This document shows, one piece after another, positions 50,478 to 59,473 of a stretch of 64,000 nucleotides of DNA. The DNA comes from Erysipelotrichaceae bacterium. GTDB taxonomy: Bacteria; Bacillota_I; Bacilli_A; Erysipelotrichales; Erysipelotrichaceae. The stretch lies in NCBI GenBank assembly GCA_017512285.1, contig JAFWGU010000036.1, positions 1 to 64,000 of the forward strand, given 5' to 3'. The notes beneath the pieces were generated by a model. It had not been told where the DNA came from. It made no database searches and saw nothing but the letters and a program-made list of their open reading frames with translations. A program made the position numbers and the translations under genes. Each line of letters starts with the position of its first letter. Position 1 is the first letter of the stretch.

Positions 50478-53400
50478 TTACTGAGCTTCGTATTTCTTTA
50501 ACAGATTGTTGAAACGTCTCTGAGCATCGCTCTTAGCCTTTTCGTACAGTTCTTCAGCCTTATCCGGATTTACCTTAACAAGGTTGTTGTATCTTGCTTC
50601 GTCCATTAAGAAGTCTCTGAACTTGTCGAAGTCTGGCTTCATGAAGTCGATTGTCAATGGCTTTTCGTTTCTCGGATCGTAACGGTACAATGCAACATAG
50701 CCGCACTGTACAGCTTCCTTCTGAACCTGCTGCTGCTTTGACAGACCGCCCTTGATACCGTGCAGTTCACATGGGCAGTATGCAATGATCAGTGATGGTC
50801 CATTGTAGCTTTCTGCTTCCTTAAGAGCCTTGATAGCCTTTACTCTGTCAGCGCCCATGCAGATGCTTGCTACGTATACGTGGCCATAGCTCATGACGAT
50901 CTGGCCTAAGTCCTTCTTAGCTACTGCCTTACCGCCAGCTGCGAACTGAGCGATTGAAGCAGCCTGTGAGCTCTTAGAAGACTGTCCGCCTGTGTTAGAG
51001 TATACTTCTGTGTCTAATACCAGAACGTTAACGTTCAGGTTGTTAGCCATTACATGGTCTAATCCACCGTAACCGATATCATATGACCAGCCGTCACCAC
51101 CGACGATCCATACTGATGCGCTTACCAGATCTCTTGCATCCTTTAACAGAGGCTTGACGTTTTCATTAGCGCTGGCTTCTAATGCCTTGACTAATTCTGG
51201 CTGTAAACGCTTCTCTTCAGCACGGTTGCCGTTGATTGACAGATATTCTTCGAATAATGCCTTTAATTCTGGTTCAACGTTTTCGAGTTCGTCTTCCATG
51301 ATCTTCAGCATTGAAGCTCTCTTGTAGCTTCTAGCCAGAGCCATGCCGTAACCGAATTCAGCATTGTCTTCGAATAATGAGTTAGCCCATGCAACACCGT
51401 TGCCGTCTTCATCCTTAACGAATGGAGTAGATGGTGTTGAGCCGCTGTAGATTGATGAACAGCCTGTTGCGTTGGCTACTAACATGTCAGGTCCGAATAA
51501 CTGTGAAACTAACTTGTAGTATGGAGCCTCGCCACAGCCCGGGCATGAACCTGATACTTCGAAATACGGCTTCAGGAACTGTGATCCCTTAGGTGTATCT
51601 GTTGAGAAGTACTGGCTCTTGTACTCTGTTTCCTTGTATAAGTAGTCTGCTAACGGAGCCTGTGGCAGCTGTTCCTTGACATCAACCATTGTCAATGCCT
51701 TGTTACCGCCCTTGCCCGGGCATTCCTTAGCACATAAGCCACAGCCTACGCAGTTGTCCGGAGATACCTGGATTCTGAACTTCAGGTTTTCAACACCCTT
51801 GCCCATAGCCTTGATTGTCTCGAATTCCTGTGGAGCGTTGGCAATTTCTTCATCAGTCAGTAAGAACTGTCTGATTGTTGCATGCGGACATACGAATGAA
51901 CAGAAGCCGCACTGGATACAGTTCTCAGGATTCCACTTCGGAACGAATGCAGCGATGTTACGATGCTCGTTGTATGAAGCGTTGTTTCTCATTGAACCGT
52001 CTAATACGCCATGCTTTGTGAATGCTGATACTGGCATTTCATAGCCGTACAGGTTACCGATCTGGTTGACATATTCATCCATGTAAGCATCACCTGTCTT
52101 CGGTAATTCGAAGTGTGGATCGAGTTCAGCCCATTCCGGCTTAACTGGTACTTCTACTAATCCTTCGTTACCTGAGTCGATTGCCTTGTAGTTCATGTTG
52201 ACTACGTCGTCACCCTTACGTCCATATGACTTCTTGGCAGCTGCCTTCATTAATCCTAATGCTGTCTCATATGGCAGGATCTGTGGATTCAGAGCGAAGA
52301 ATGAAGACTGCAGGATCGTATTTGTATGACGGCCCATGCCGATTCTCTGAGCGATGTCTGTAGCGTTGATCGTGTAGAACTTGGCGTGCTTCTTAGCTAA
52401 CTGATACTTGATTCTGTTCGGCAGGTATTCTTCCAGTGCCTCGCCTTCAAGTGTCGTGTTCAGTAAGAATGTGCCGCCTTCCTTCAGGTCAGCGATCAGG
52501 TCATACTTCAGAGCATATGAATCGAGTGAGCATGATACGAAGTCGATGTTCGTAACATAGTATGTTGAACGGATTGGTGTAGGACCGAAACGCAGGTGGC
52601 TTCTTGTAACGCCGCCAGCCTTACGTGAGTCATACTGGAAATATGCCTGAGCATATAAGTCAGTGTTATCACCAATGATCTTAACAGAAGACTTGTTGGC
52701 ACTTACTGTACCGTCTGAGCCTAAGCCCCAGAACAGACATGAAGTGTAGTCACTTGGTACTGTGAAGTTTGGATCAGGTGTCAGTGACAGATGTGTAACG
52801 TCATCAACGATACCCAGTGTGAATTCTTCCTTTGGATCTTCCTTGCATAATTCATCATAAACTGCCTTGATCTGGTTAGGCTGAGTATTCTTGCTTGAGA
52901 TACCGTAACGGCCGCCGATCAGCTTAATGTCATGATTTCTTAATACGTTCATTACATCGAGGAATAATGGTTCACGTGTGCCCATTTCCTTTGTTCTGTC
53001 TAATACAGCGATCTTCTTGACTGTCTTTGGTAAGACGTTCAGGAAGTACTTGGCTGAGAACGGACGATATAAGTGTACCTTAATGACACCAACCTTCTGT
53101 CCTGAAGCGTTCAGAGCATCAACTACTTCTTCGATCGTTTCATTTACAGAACCCATGGCAACGATGACTCTGTCAGCATCTGGTGCGCCATAGTATACGA
53201 ATGGCTTGTATTCTCTGCCAGTGTGCTTGCTGATTTCTGCCATGTAGTCATTAACGATATCAGGAACAGCAGCGTAATGAGTATTCTGAGCTTCTCTGCC
53301 CTGGAATGTGATATCGTCGTTTTCTGCACCGCCTCTGGTAACTGGGTTGCCATGAGGATTCATTGATTTCTTACGGAAGTTTTCCAGAGCATCCTGGTCT

Positions 53401-53984
53401 AAAAGTCCCTTCAGGTAATCATAATCCATTACTTCGACTTTCTGGATTTCATGAGATGTTCTGAAACCATCGAAGAAATGAATGAACGGAACTGAACCCT
53501 TGATAGCTGATAAGTGAGCTACACCGGCTAAGTCCATAGCTTCCTGAACTGAGTTAGAAGCTAACATGCAGATGCCTGTCTGACGGCATGCATATACGTC
53601 CTGGTGATCACCGAAAATACTTAAAGAACGGCTTGCTAAGGATCTGGCTGCAACGTGGATTACGCCTGGTAACAATTCGCCAGCCAGTTTGTAGATGTTA
53701 GGAATCATTAATAATAATCCCTGTGAAGCAGTAAATGTTGTAGCTAATGCACCAGCCTGCAAAGTACCGTGAACGGCACCAGCTGCACCGGCTTCTGACT
53801 GCATTTCAGCAACCTTTACTGTACTGCCAAAGATGTTTTTACGTCCCTGTGTTGCCCACTGGTCAACTACTTCTGCCATTGTTGAACTTGGGGTAATAGG
53901 GTAGATAGCTGCTACTTCTGTAAACGCATAAGCGACATGAGCGGCGGCTGTATTACCATCCATGGACATGAATTGTTTAGTCAT
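50478..53984 (-). CDS. nifJ: Pyruvate:ferredoxin (flavodoxin) oxidoreductase
   Basis: The 1168-residue single-chain PFOR has all domains in order: N-terminal pyrimidine-binding (DGNTAAAHVAYAFTEVAAIYPITPSS, listed as start 8-33), two 4Fe-4S motifs (CIQCGFCSFVC and CVGCGLCAKEC), and a TPP domain (GDGWSYDIGYGG...SNTGGQSSKSS). The fourth cluster is in SCPGCGEAP. It converts pyruvate and CoA to acetyl-CoA, CO2 and reduced ferredoxin, the main pyruvate route in anaerobes. It has its own promoter, and a possible 21-codon leader frame precedes it. Confidence 0.96.
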   Translation of the reverse strand: MTKQFMSMDGNTAAAHVAYAFTEVAAIYPITPSSTMAEVVDQWATQGRKNIFGSTVKVAEMQSEAGAAGAVHGTLQAGALATTFTASQGLLLMIPNIYKLAGELLPGVIHVAARSLASRSLSIFGDHQDVYACRQTGICMLASNSVQEAMDLAGVAHLSAIKGSVPFIHFFDGFRTSHEIQKVEVMDYDYLKGLLDQDALENFRKKSMNPHGNPVTRGGAENDDITFQGREAQNTHYAAVPDIVNDYMAEISKHTGREYKPFVYYGAPDADRVIVAMGSVNETIEEVVDALNASGQKVGVIKVHLYRPFSAKYFLNVLPKTVKKIAVLDRTKEMGTREPLFLDVMNVLRNHDIKLIGGRYGISSKNTQPNQIKAVYDELCKEDPKEEFTLGIVDDVTHLSLTPDPNFTVPSDYTSCLFWGLGSDGTVSANKSSVKIIGDNTDLYAQAYFQYDSRKAGGVTRSHLRFGPTPIRSTYYVTNIDFVSCSLDSYALKYDLIADLKEGGTFLLNTTLEGEALEEYLPNRIKYQLAKKHAKFYTINATDIAQRIGMGRHTNTILQSSFFALNPQILPYETALGLMKAAAKKSYGRKGDDVVNMNYKAIDSGNEGLVEVPVKPEWAELDPHFELPKTGDAYMDEYVNQIGNLYGYEMPVSAFTKHGVLDGSMRNNASYNEHRNIAAFVPKWNPENCIQCGFCSFVCPHATIRQFLLTDEEIANAPQEFETIKAMGKGVENLKFRIQVSPDNCVGCGLCAKECPGKGGNKALTMVDVKEQLPQAPLADYLYKETEYKSQYFSTDTPKGSQFLKPYFEVSGSCPGCGEAPYYKLVSQLFGPDMLVANATGCSSIYSGSTPSTPFVKDEDGNGVAWANSLFEDNAEFGYGMALARSYKRASMLKIMEDELENVEPELKALFEEYLSINGNRAEEKRLQPELVKALEASANENVKPLLKDARDLVSASVWIVGGDGWSYDIGYGGLDHVMANNLNVNVLVLDTEVYSNTGGQSSKSSQAASIAQFAAGGKAVAKKDLGQIVMSYGHVYVASICMGADRVKAIKALKEAESYNGPSLIIAYCPCELHGIKGGLSKQQQVQKEAVQCGYVALYRYDPRNEKPLTIDFMKPDFDKFRDFLMDEARYNNLVKVNPDKAEELYEKAKSDAQRRFNNLLKKYEAQ

Positions 53985-53987
53985 TAG

Positions 53988-54053
53988 TTATGCCTCCCTT
54001 GTATTCCATTTAACATTATAGACTAATTTGATTTTTCGCTCAATATTTCCCAT
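53988..54053 (-). CDS. Possible 21-codon leader peptide upstream of nifJ
   Basis: An ATG at 54053 is preceded by GGGAGG and begins a 21-residue frame (MGNIERKIKLVYNVKWNTRE...) ending TAA at 53988, four bases before the nifJ start. The nifJ promoter at 54015-54043 lies inside this frame, so the peptide would be made only from a longer upstream transcript. The ribosome site GGGAGGCA is repeated just before nifJ itself. Confidence 0.25.
   Translation of the reverse strand: MGNIERKIKLVYNVKWNTREA
54015..54043 (-). promoter_or_regulatory. nifJ promoter
   Basis: The minus strand has TTGAGC (54043-54038), 17 bases and a perfect TATAAT (54020-54015). Confidence 0.65.
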
Positions 54054-54137
54054 TCTTTTTGCCTCCCTATTTCATGATTTGAAACGACATAATTCCACCT
54101 CATTACGGGCACTGAAAAAGCCCTCTCAATGCGCATC

Positions 54138-54146
54138 TGTTATAAT
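54138..54146 (+). promoter_or_regulatory. Extended -10 promoter of the double-flavodoxin gene
   Basis: TGTTATAAT contains a perfect -10 (54141-54146) with extended TG. The -35 is poor. Confidence 0.5.
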
Positions 54147-54187
54147 GCTTTCATAAGCAAGACACCTATAATGAAAGGAATGATCAC

Positions 54188-55333
54188 ATGAATCTGGTCA
54201 TACATGATCTGAACCATGAACAGTGGGAAAAGATCAGTGCTGACTATGACGGCTGGACCGTCATTGCCGATAACGGAACCATTAAGCCCTGCACGGGCTG
54301 TTTCAGCTGCTGGCATAAGACTCCCGGTCAGTGCATAATAAAAGACGGCTATGATAACATGGGCTATCTGATCCATCATGCCGAAAAAGTGACCTTCATA
54401 AGCCATTACACTTACGGAGGCTTTTCCGGTTTCGTGAAGAATGTTCTGGATCGCTGCCTGGGCTACGTTCTGCCGCAGTTTGAGATAGTAAACAATGAGT
54501 CACATCATCAGAAACGCTATGATGAGGATAAGCCCGTAACATTTATTTTCTACGGTCATGATCTCAGTGAGGACGACAGGAAATGTGCCGAAAGATACGT
54601 TACTGCCGTCTGTGTCAACATGAGAACCCATGTTGAAGAAGTCATCTTCCGCGAATGTGAGAAACCTGCCCCAGGAAGAACTGTTTCTGATTCAGCAACT
54701 AACGGGAAAACAGTAATTCTCAACGCCAGCCTGCGCTGGGCAAACGGCAATTCTGCCATGCTGGCAAGGGAACTGACAAAGAGACTTAACGGTGAATGTG
54801 AAACCGTTGCACTGCCAAAGTACATGAACAGGATGAATGAATTGATGACCATGCTTCAGAATGCTGAAACGCTCATCCTGTGCATGCCGCTTTACGTTGA
54901 CGGACTTCCCTCTCAGCTGATCAGATTCATGCAGAAATGTGAAGCTGAATATCATGGATGTAAGAAGAAAGTATACATTCTGGCAAACATGGGTTTGTAT
55001 GAAAGCAGTCAGCTGGTAAACCTTTTCAGCGCCGTTAAGAAATGGTGTGCAAGGATGAATTTTGAATACTGTGGCGGGCTTGGGGCAAGTGCAGGTGAAC
55101 TGCTTGGAGCCATAGCCCAGAATATCCCGCTGGCAAAGGGACCGGGAAAACACACCGCAGACGGCCTGGACAAGATGGCTGAAGCCATCAATAACCGTAC
55201 TTCAGTAAATGACATTTTCACGGAACCCTTCATGTTCCCCCGCAGGCTCTACATACTCATTGCCAACCGCAACTGGAATAATCTGGCAAGAAAAAACGGC
55301 ATAAAGCCGAAGGATCTGTACAGACAGTTATGA
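54188..55333 (+). CDS. NADPH-dependent FMN reductase-like protein with two flavodoxin domains
   Basis: The 381-residue protein is a tandem fusion. Residues 1-150 form an FMN-reductase-like domain with PCTGCFSCW (Cys35, Cys38, Cys41) and SHYTYGGFSGFVKNVLDR. Residues 172-381 form a second one with ILNASLRWANGNSAMLA and LCMPLYVDGLPSQLI. Each domain alone is a family with many roles (quinone or chromate reduction, iron-linked flavodoxins). Two in one chain are unusual. It starts at ATG 54188 with AAAGGAA upstream. Confidence 0.75.
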   Translation: MNLVIHDLNHEQWEKISADYDGWTVIADNGTIKPCTGCFSCWHKTPGQCIIKDGYDNMGYLIHHAEKVTFISHYTYGGFSGFVKNVLDRCLGYVLPQFEIVNNESHHQKRYDEDKPVTFIFYGHDLSEDDRKCAERYVTAVCVNMRTHVEEVIFRECEKPAPGRTVSDSATNGKTVILNASLRWANGNSAMLARELTKRLNGECETVALPKYMNRMNELMTMLQNAETLILCMPLYVDGLPSQLIRFMQKCEAEYHGCKKKVYILANMGLYESSQLVNLFSAVKKWCARMNFEYCGGLGASAGELLGAIAQNIPLAKGPGKHTADGLDKMAEAINNRTSVNDIFTEPFMFPRRLYILIANRNWNNLARKNGIKPKDLYRQL

Positions 55334-55338
55334 AGACA

Positions 55339-55367
55339 AAAACAGTGTTTGCAATAAACACTGTTTT
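55339..55367. terminator. Bidirectional terminator between the flavodoxin and feo genes
   Basis: AAAACAGTGTTT and AAACACTGTTTT form a 12-bp stem with a five-base loop and tracts of A and T at its ends. Confidence 0.88.
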
Positions 55368-55370
55368 TCT

Positions 55371-55520
55371 TTAGTTATTATGTTTTCTGGAGCAGGTTGC
55401 ACCAAAGGCACAGCCGCTGCAGATGTTATTACAGCTTGTCTTATCCTTGCGGATGGTTCTTAAGGCAAACACTGCCAATATCGCTATGACTGCGATGACG
55501 ATCAGATTGCCCCAGTTCAT
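55371..55520 (-). CDS. FeoB-associated Cys-rich membrane protein
   Basis: The 49-residue protein begins MNWGNLIVIAVIAILAVFAL, with one membrane helix, then a Cys-rich cytoplasmic end (KTSCNNICSGCAFGATC, four Cys). This is the small FeoB-associated family, believed to help ferrous iron uptake, where FeoC would be in Proteobacteria. The start overlaps feoB by four bases (ATGA). Confidence 0.88.
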   Translation of the reverse strand: MNWGNLIVIAVIAILAVFALRTIRKDKTSCNNICSGCAFGATCSRKHNN

Positions 55521-57859
55521 AACAGACCTCCGATTACTCTGACGATCAGAGCTCCAACCCAGGCCAATAAGCACTGCCAGGCTACGACATAGATTGCCCA
55601 TTTACTGCCGAGTTCTCTTTTGATTGAGGCAACAGCCGCAACACAAGGTGTATACAGCAGGCTGAATACCAGCATGCAGGCTGCCGTAAGTGAACTTATG
55701 GCACCGGCAACACCGGTATCGGTAAACAGCATCTCCATCATTGAAACAACACTTTCCTTGGCCATGAAGCCGCATACAAGCGATGTTACGATTCGCCAGT
55801 CTCCTAATCCTGCCGGCTTCATTATCGGTACTAGCAGGCTGGAAACAGCTGCCAGAATGCTTGTACGAGGATCATCAACAAGATTGAATCTGAAGTCAAA
55901 GCTCTTCAGGAACCATACAACTATCGTAGCTATGAGAATTACGGAGAAGGCTCTCTGCAGGAAGTCCTTGGACTTTTCCCATAACAGCTGCATTACATTC
56001 TTAAACCCAGGCATGCGGTAATTCGGCAGTTCCATGACAAACGGAACGGCTTCACCGGTAAACAGGATCTTCTTGAACACCAGAGCCATCAGTATTCCGA
56101 CTATGATGCCCAGAACATACAATCCGGTTACGATTATCCAGCTGATCTTCGGGAAAAACGCATTGGCAAAGAATCCGTATATCGGCAGCTTTGCCGTACA
56201 GCTCATGAATGGCGTCAGTAATATCGTCATTTTTCTGTCTCTGGCACTTGGCAATGTTCTTGTGGACATTACCGCGGGTACCGTACAGCCAAATCCTATC
56301 AGCATCGGTACGATGCTTCTGCCGGACAGGCCTATCTTTCTAAGCAGCTTATCCATTACGAACGCAACCCTGGCAATGTAGCCGCTGTCCTCAAGAAGAC
56401 TTAAGAACAGGAACATGGTTACGATTATCGGCAAGAAGCTTAAGACGCTTCCTACACCTTCAAACAGACCGTCAGATACCAGTGACTGTAAGCCCATGTT
56501 GACGTTGGCATTCTGCATTGCAGCCTTCACGACGTTCTTAAGGGCATCGATTCCTGATGCCAGAAGGTCCTGCAAAAACGGTCCGATCAACGCAAACGTC
56601 AGATAGAATACCAGTCCCATGATCAGTATGAACATCGGGATGGCACTGAACTTGCCTGTTAATATCTTATCTATCTTGCCGCTGCGGATGTGTTCCCTGC
56701 TCTCGTTAGGCTTCTTGACGCAGCTGTTGCATACCTTGTATATGTAGGCAAAACGCATCTCTGCCATGGCCGCGCTGCGGTCAAGACCTCTTTCGTTTTC
56801 CATCTGAACGATGATGTGCTCGATGGTTTCCTTTTCATTCTGATCCAGTTCCAGCATCTTCATGATCTGCGGATCGCCCTCGATGATCTTGCTGGCAGCG
56901 AATCTTGTCGGTAAGCCCGTCCTGACAGCATGGTCTTCAATGAGATGTATGATGGCATGTATTGCCCTGTGAATGGCACCGCCATTCTCATTATTCTCAC
57001 AGAAGTCATGGTATACCGGCTTTTCCTGATATCTGGCAATGTGGATGGCATGGTTTACCAGTTCATCAACGCCCTCATTCTTAGCGGCAGAAATCGGTAT
57101 TACCGGTACTCCCAGCATGTCTTCCATTCTGTTGATGTCTACCGTACCTCCATTGCCGGTCATCTCATCCATCATGTTAAGAGCTACGACCATCGGCACG
57201 TTCATTTCCAGTAACTGAATGGTCAGATACAGATTTCTTTCTATATTGGTGACGTCAACGATGTTGATTATCGCCTTCGGTTTTTCTCTTATGATATGAT
57301 TTCTGGAAACCTTTTCCTCACTGGAATAAGGCGACATTGAATAAATGCCGGGCAGGTCCGTTATGAGTGTATTCGGATGTCCCTTTATGACACCATCCTT
57401 ACGGTCAACTGTAACACCAGGGAAATTGCCTACGTGCTGATTTGAACCGGTAAGCTGATTGAATAACGTAGTCTTGCCGCTGTTCTGATTGCCAACCAGA
57501 GCAAAGGTAAGCGTCTCGTTATCCGGCAGTAGATTGCCGCTTCCCTTGGGATGGAACTTGCCTTCCTCACCCAGACCAGGATGCAGTACCTTTCTTTCCT
57601 TATCCTGTTTATTCTGTGTTTCTGCAGGATTTTCGGTTACTAACTCTACTTCGATCTTCTCTGCTTCGCTTAATCTCAGCGTCAGTTCATAACCGTGTAT
57701 TCTTAATTCCATCGGGTCACCCATCGGAGCAAACTTGACCAGTGTGATCAATGCATCCGGGATTACGCCCATGTCAAGGAAGTGCTGACGTAAAGCCCCT
57801 TCACCGCCAACACTCTTAATTCTTACTGTCTGATTCTGCTTGATTTCATTCAGTTTCAT
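55517..57859 (-). CDS. feoB: Ferrous iron transporter, FeoA-FeoB fusion
   Basis: The 780-residue protein has an N-terminal FeoA SH3-like domain (about 1-75, with LNEIKQNQTVRIKSVGG and HFLDMGVIPDA) fused to FeoB. The G domain has ALVGNQNSGKTTLFN, FPGVTVDRKDG, DLPGIYS and LNMMDE. The membrane domain has helix segments including SGYIARVAFVMDKLLRKIGLSGRS and the gating GFGCTVPA. It imports Fe2+ under anaerobic conditions. A Cys-rich partner gene follows directly. I saw no clear Fur box upstream. Confidence 0.95.
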   Translation of the reverse strand: MKLNEIKQNQTVRIKSVGGEGALRQHFLDMGVIPDALITLVKFAPMGDPMELRIHGYELTLRLSEAEKIEVELVTENPAETQNKQDKERKVLHPGLGEEGKFHPKGSGNLLPDNETLTFALVGNQNSGKTTLFNQLTGSNQHVGNFPGVTVDRKDGVIKGHPNTLITDLPGIYSMSPYSSEEKVSRNHIIREKPKAIINIVDVTNIERNLYLTIQLLEMNVPMVVALNMMDEMTGNGGTVDINRMEDMLGVPVIPISAAKNEGVDELVNHAIHIARYQEKPVYHDFCENNENGGAIHRAIHAIIHLIEDHAVRTGLPTRFAASKIIEGDPQIMKMLELDQNEKETIEHIIVQMENERGLDRSAAMAEMRFAYIYKVCNSCVKKPNESREHIRSGKIDKILTGKFSAIPMFILIMGLVFYLTFALIGPFLQDLLASGIDALKNVVKAAMQNANVNMGLQSLVSDGLFEGVGSVLSFLPIIVTMFLFLSLLEDSGYIARVAFVMDKLLRKIGLSGRSIVPMLIGFGCTVPAVMSTRTLPSARDRKMTILLTPFMSCTAKLPIYGFFANAFFPKISWIIVTGLYVLGIIVGILMALVFKKILFTGEAVPFVMELPNYRMPGFKNVMQLLWEKSKDFLQRAFSVILIATIVVWFLKSFDFRFNLVDDPRTSILAAVSSLLVPIMKPAGLGDWRIVTSLVCGFMAKESVVSMMEMLFTDTGVAGAISSLTAACMLVFSLLYTPCVAAVASIKRELGSKWAIYVVAWQCLLAWVGALIVRVIGGLL

Positions 57860-57937
57860 TTTTTCTACCCTGCTTCGCTATAATTGTACTATATCTGAAT
57901 AGTAAAGGCTGACTAAAATCATAACAGGAATATAAAA

Positions 57938-57961
57938 AAGACGGTTTAAACAAACCGTCTT
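57938..57961 (-). terminator. Rhomboid gene terminator
   Basis: AAGACGGTTT/AAACCGTCTT stem is followed on the minus strand by TTTTTATA, 17 bases past the rhomboid stop. Confidence 0.85.
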
Positions 57962-57978
57962 CATTGTACTGTTCTGTT

Positions 57979-58563
57979 TTAAATCGGTTCCTTATGGTAC
58001 CCCATGAAGTATAAGCCGAACGCAGCCCCGCAGATTCCTCCGGCAATGTGAGCCAGCTGAGAAATTTTGTCGGAAGCGTACATGGCATCATAGATCTCTC
58101 CGCCGAGATAAATGATGAGTACCAGTATCAGAGTCAATGGTATCTGACCCTTCTCAAAGCTTGTGGCTGAGGCCAGCACGATCATCATGAACACGACACC
58201 GCTGGCACCGCATAAGGCAATGTCAGGGAAGATGATGTTGTTCAGAATGCCGCCTACTACTGCGGTAACACCTATCATCTTTAGAAGGTTCTTACTGCCG
58301 TACTTTTCTTCTATCATAGGTCCGAGCATCAGAATGTACATGATGTTGCCCAGGAAGTGATCCCATCCGGCATGACCGAAAACATAGGTGATCAGTCTTA
58401 TGTAAGTCAACGGATTAAACAGACTGTTGAAATATGTCATGAAAAACATTCTTGTAGTGTAGCCGTTGGTATAGTAGCCTAAGGCAAGACTGAGCAGACA
58501 GATCAGTGAAAACGTCAGCGTAACAGGAGCGTTGTAATCAATGAAGAACTTTCTCTTTTTCAT
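57979..58563 (-). CDS. Rhomboid-family intramembrane serine protease
   Basis: From ATG 58563 (MKKRKFFIDYNAPVT) the protein is 194 residues, with six membrane helices. The catalytic serine lies in GASGVVFM and the partner histidine in LAHIAGGICGAAFG. WDHFLGNIMYILMLG is the usual helix 2 motif with HxxxN. The reading frame runs upstream through tRNA-Val, which cannot be coding. Rhomboids cut membrane proteins inside the bilayer; the target is unknown. Confidence 0.9.
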   Translation of the reverse strand: MKKRKFFIDYNAPVTLTFSLICLLSLALGYYTNGYTTRMFFMTYFNSLFNPLTYIRLITYVFGHAGWDHFLGNIMYILMLGPMIEEKYGSKNLLKMIGVTAVVGGILNNIIFPDIALCGASGVVFMMIVLASATSFEKGQIPLTLILVLIIYLGGEIYDAMYASDKISQLAHIAGGICGAAFGLYFMGYHKEPI

Positions 58564-58589
58564 ATTCCCACCCTTTCTAAATAAAAAAA

Positions 58590-58665
58590 TGGTGAGGAGT
58601 AAGGGACTCGAACCCATGACCCCTTCCACGTCAAGGAAGTGCTCTCCCAGCTGAGCTAACCCCTC
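58590..58665 (-). tRNA. tRNA-Val (anticodon GAC)
   Basis: The 76-base tRNA has a GAGGGGT/ACTCCTC acceptor (one G-T), encoded CCA, and TTCGAGT in the T loop. The anticodon loop TTGACGT gives GAC, reading GUC and GUU. Confidence 0.95.
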
Positions 58666-58685
58666 ATCACCATTTCGGTATGTAT

Positions 58686-58714
58686 ATATTACCACCTTTA
58701 TTTCATTTTGTTAA
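58686..58714 (-). promoter_or_regulatory. tRNA-Val promoter
   Basis: The minus strand has TTAACA (58714-58709), 17 bases and TAATAT (58691-58686). It overlaps the end of the upstream gene. Confidence 0.6.
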
Positions 58715-59473
58715 CCTGTAATTTGGATGAAATAATCCCGTTCTTTCATTGTACTCGTCATCAACCATCTGAAATCCCAGTTTATCCAGGATCTTTTCAT
58801 AGGCAATGTTATCAGGATTATTGTCCGTTACTATCTCCGTAGCCCCCACGTAATCAAAGGCATGTTCCAGTACTCTGCGGCAGGCTTCCGTGCCAAATCC
58901 CCTGTTCCAGTACTCCGGCAGGATGTAGACGGCAAGGCCGTATTTCTTTCTGTTACCCTTTACCGGTAGCAGTCCGCATGCTCCCAGAAACTCATTCTTG
59001 TTAGTAAAGATCGGCCAGCAGGATACATGATACTTGCCCTCGTTGTACATTTCGGTATTGAGTCTGGATAATACCTCATCATTTGTCACGTCATCAGCCA
59101 GATATCTGAATACGTCTCTGTTCTGCCATAACCTCTTGGCCAGCAACAGGTCATTCTTTTCCCAGCGGGAAAACTGAAGGTCCTCTGACTTCATGAAGTA
59201 CTTTCTCGTTACTTCCCTAACGGCTGTCCTGTTCTGCATTTCAGTCCTGTTCTTGAGAACGAAAGTAGTATCTCCCGGATTAAGAGAGAAAACCTTCTTC
59301 TTGATCCTGGCATGAGTATACTCATTCCTTACGAAGTCCATGAGCACATGGCTGTGATAGCCATGAACGACCAAAAGCTCCGTACACTTAAAGGGCAATG
59401 TCTCCAGTAAGTGGTTCAGAGCTATCTTGCTTTCAATGACCGTCATCTCATGCAGATCGATTCTCTCTTTCAT
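58703..59473 (-). CDS. Smr-domain and GNAT acetyltransferase fusion
   Basis: The 256-residue protein has an N-terminal Smr-like region (residues about 5-75). It begins IDLHEMTVIESKIALNHLLE, the DLHG-type start of Smr with Gly changed to Glu, and has LLVVHGYHSHVLMDFVRNE, matching the HGxGxG region with variations. From about 95 to the end is a RimJ/RimL-type GNAT domain with YILPEYWNRGFGTEACRRVLEHAF and NIAYEKILDKLGFQ. Smr binds or cuts nucleic acid; GNAT transfers acetyl groups. The pairing suggests acetylation of ribosome- or tRNA-linked targets, an inference only. Confidence 0.75.
   Translation of the reverse strand: MKERIDLHEMTVIESKIALNHLLETLPFKCTELLVVHGYHSHVLMDFVRNEYTHARIKKKVFSLNPGDTTFVLKNRTEMQNRTAVREVTRKYFMKSEDLQFSRWEKNDLLLAKRLWQNRDVFRYLADDVTNDEVLSRLNTEMYNEGKYHVSCWPIFTNKNEFLGACGLLPVKGNRKKYGLAVYILPEYWNRGFGTEACRRVLEHAFDYVGATEIVTDNNPDNIAYEKILDKLGFQMVDDEYNERTGLFHPNYRLTK

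Noticed and set aside
57860-57937. Fur box upstream of feoB
   Set aside because: The region contains TACAAT and TATAGT -10-like elements but no GATAATGATTATC-type palindrome.
58563-58695. Longer N-terminus for the rhomboid protease
   Set aside because: The extension is translated from tRNA-Val and has no ribosome site; MKKRKFF at 58563 is the natural start.
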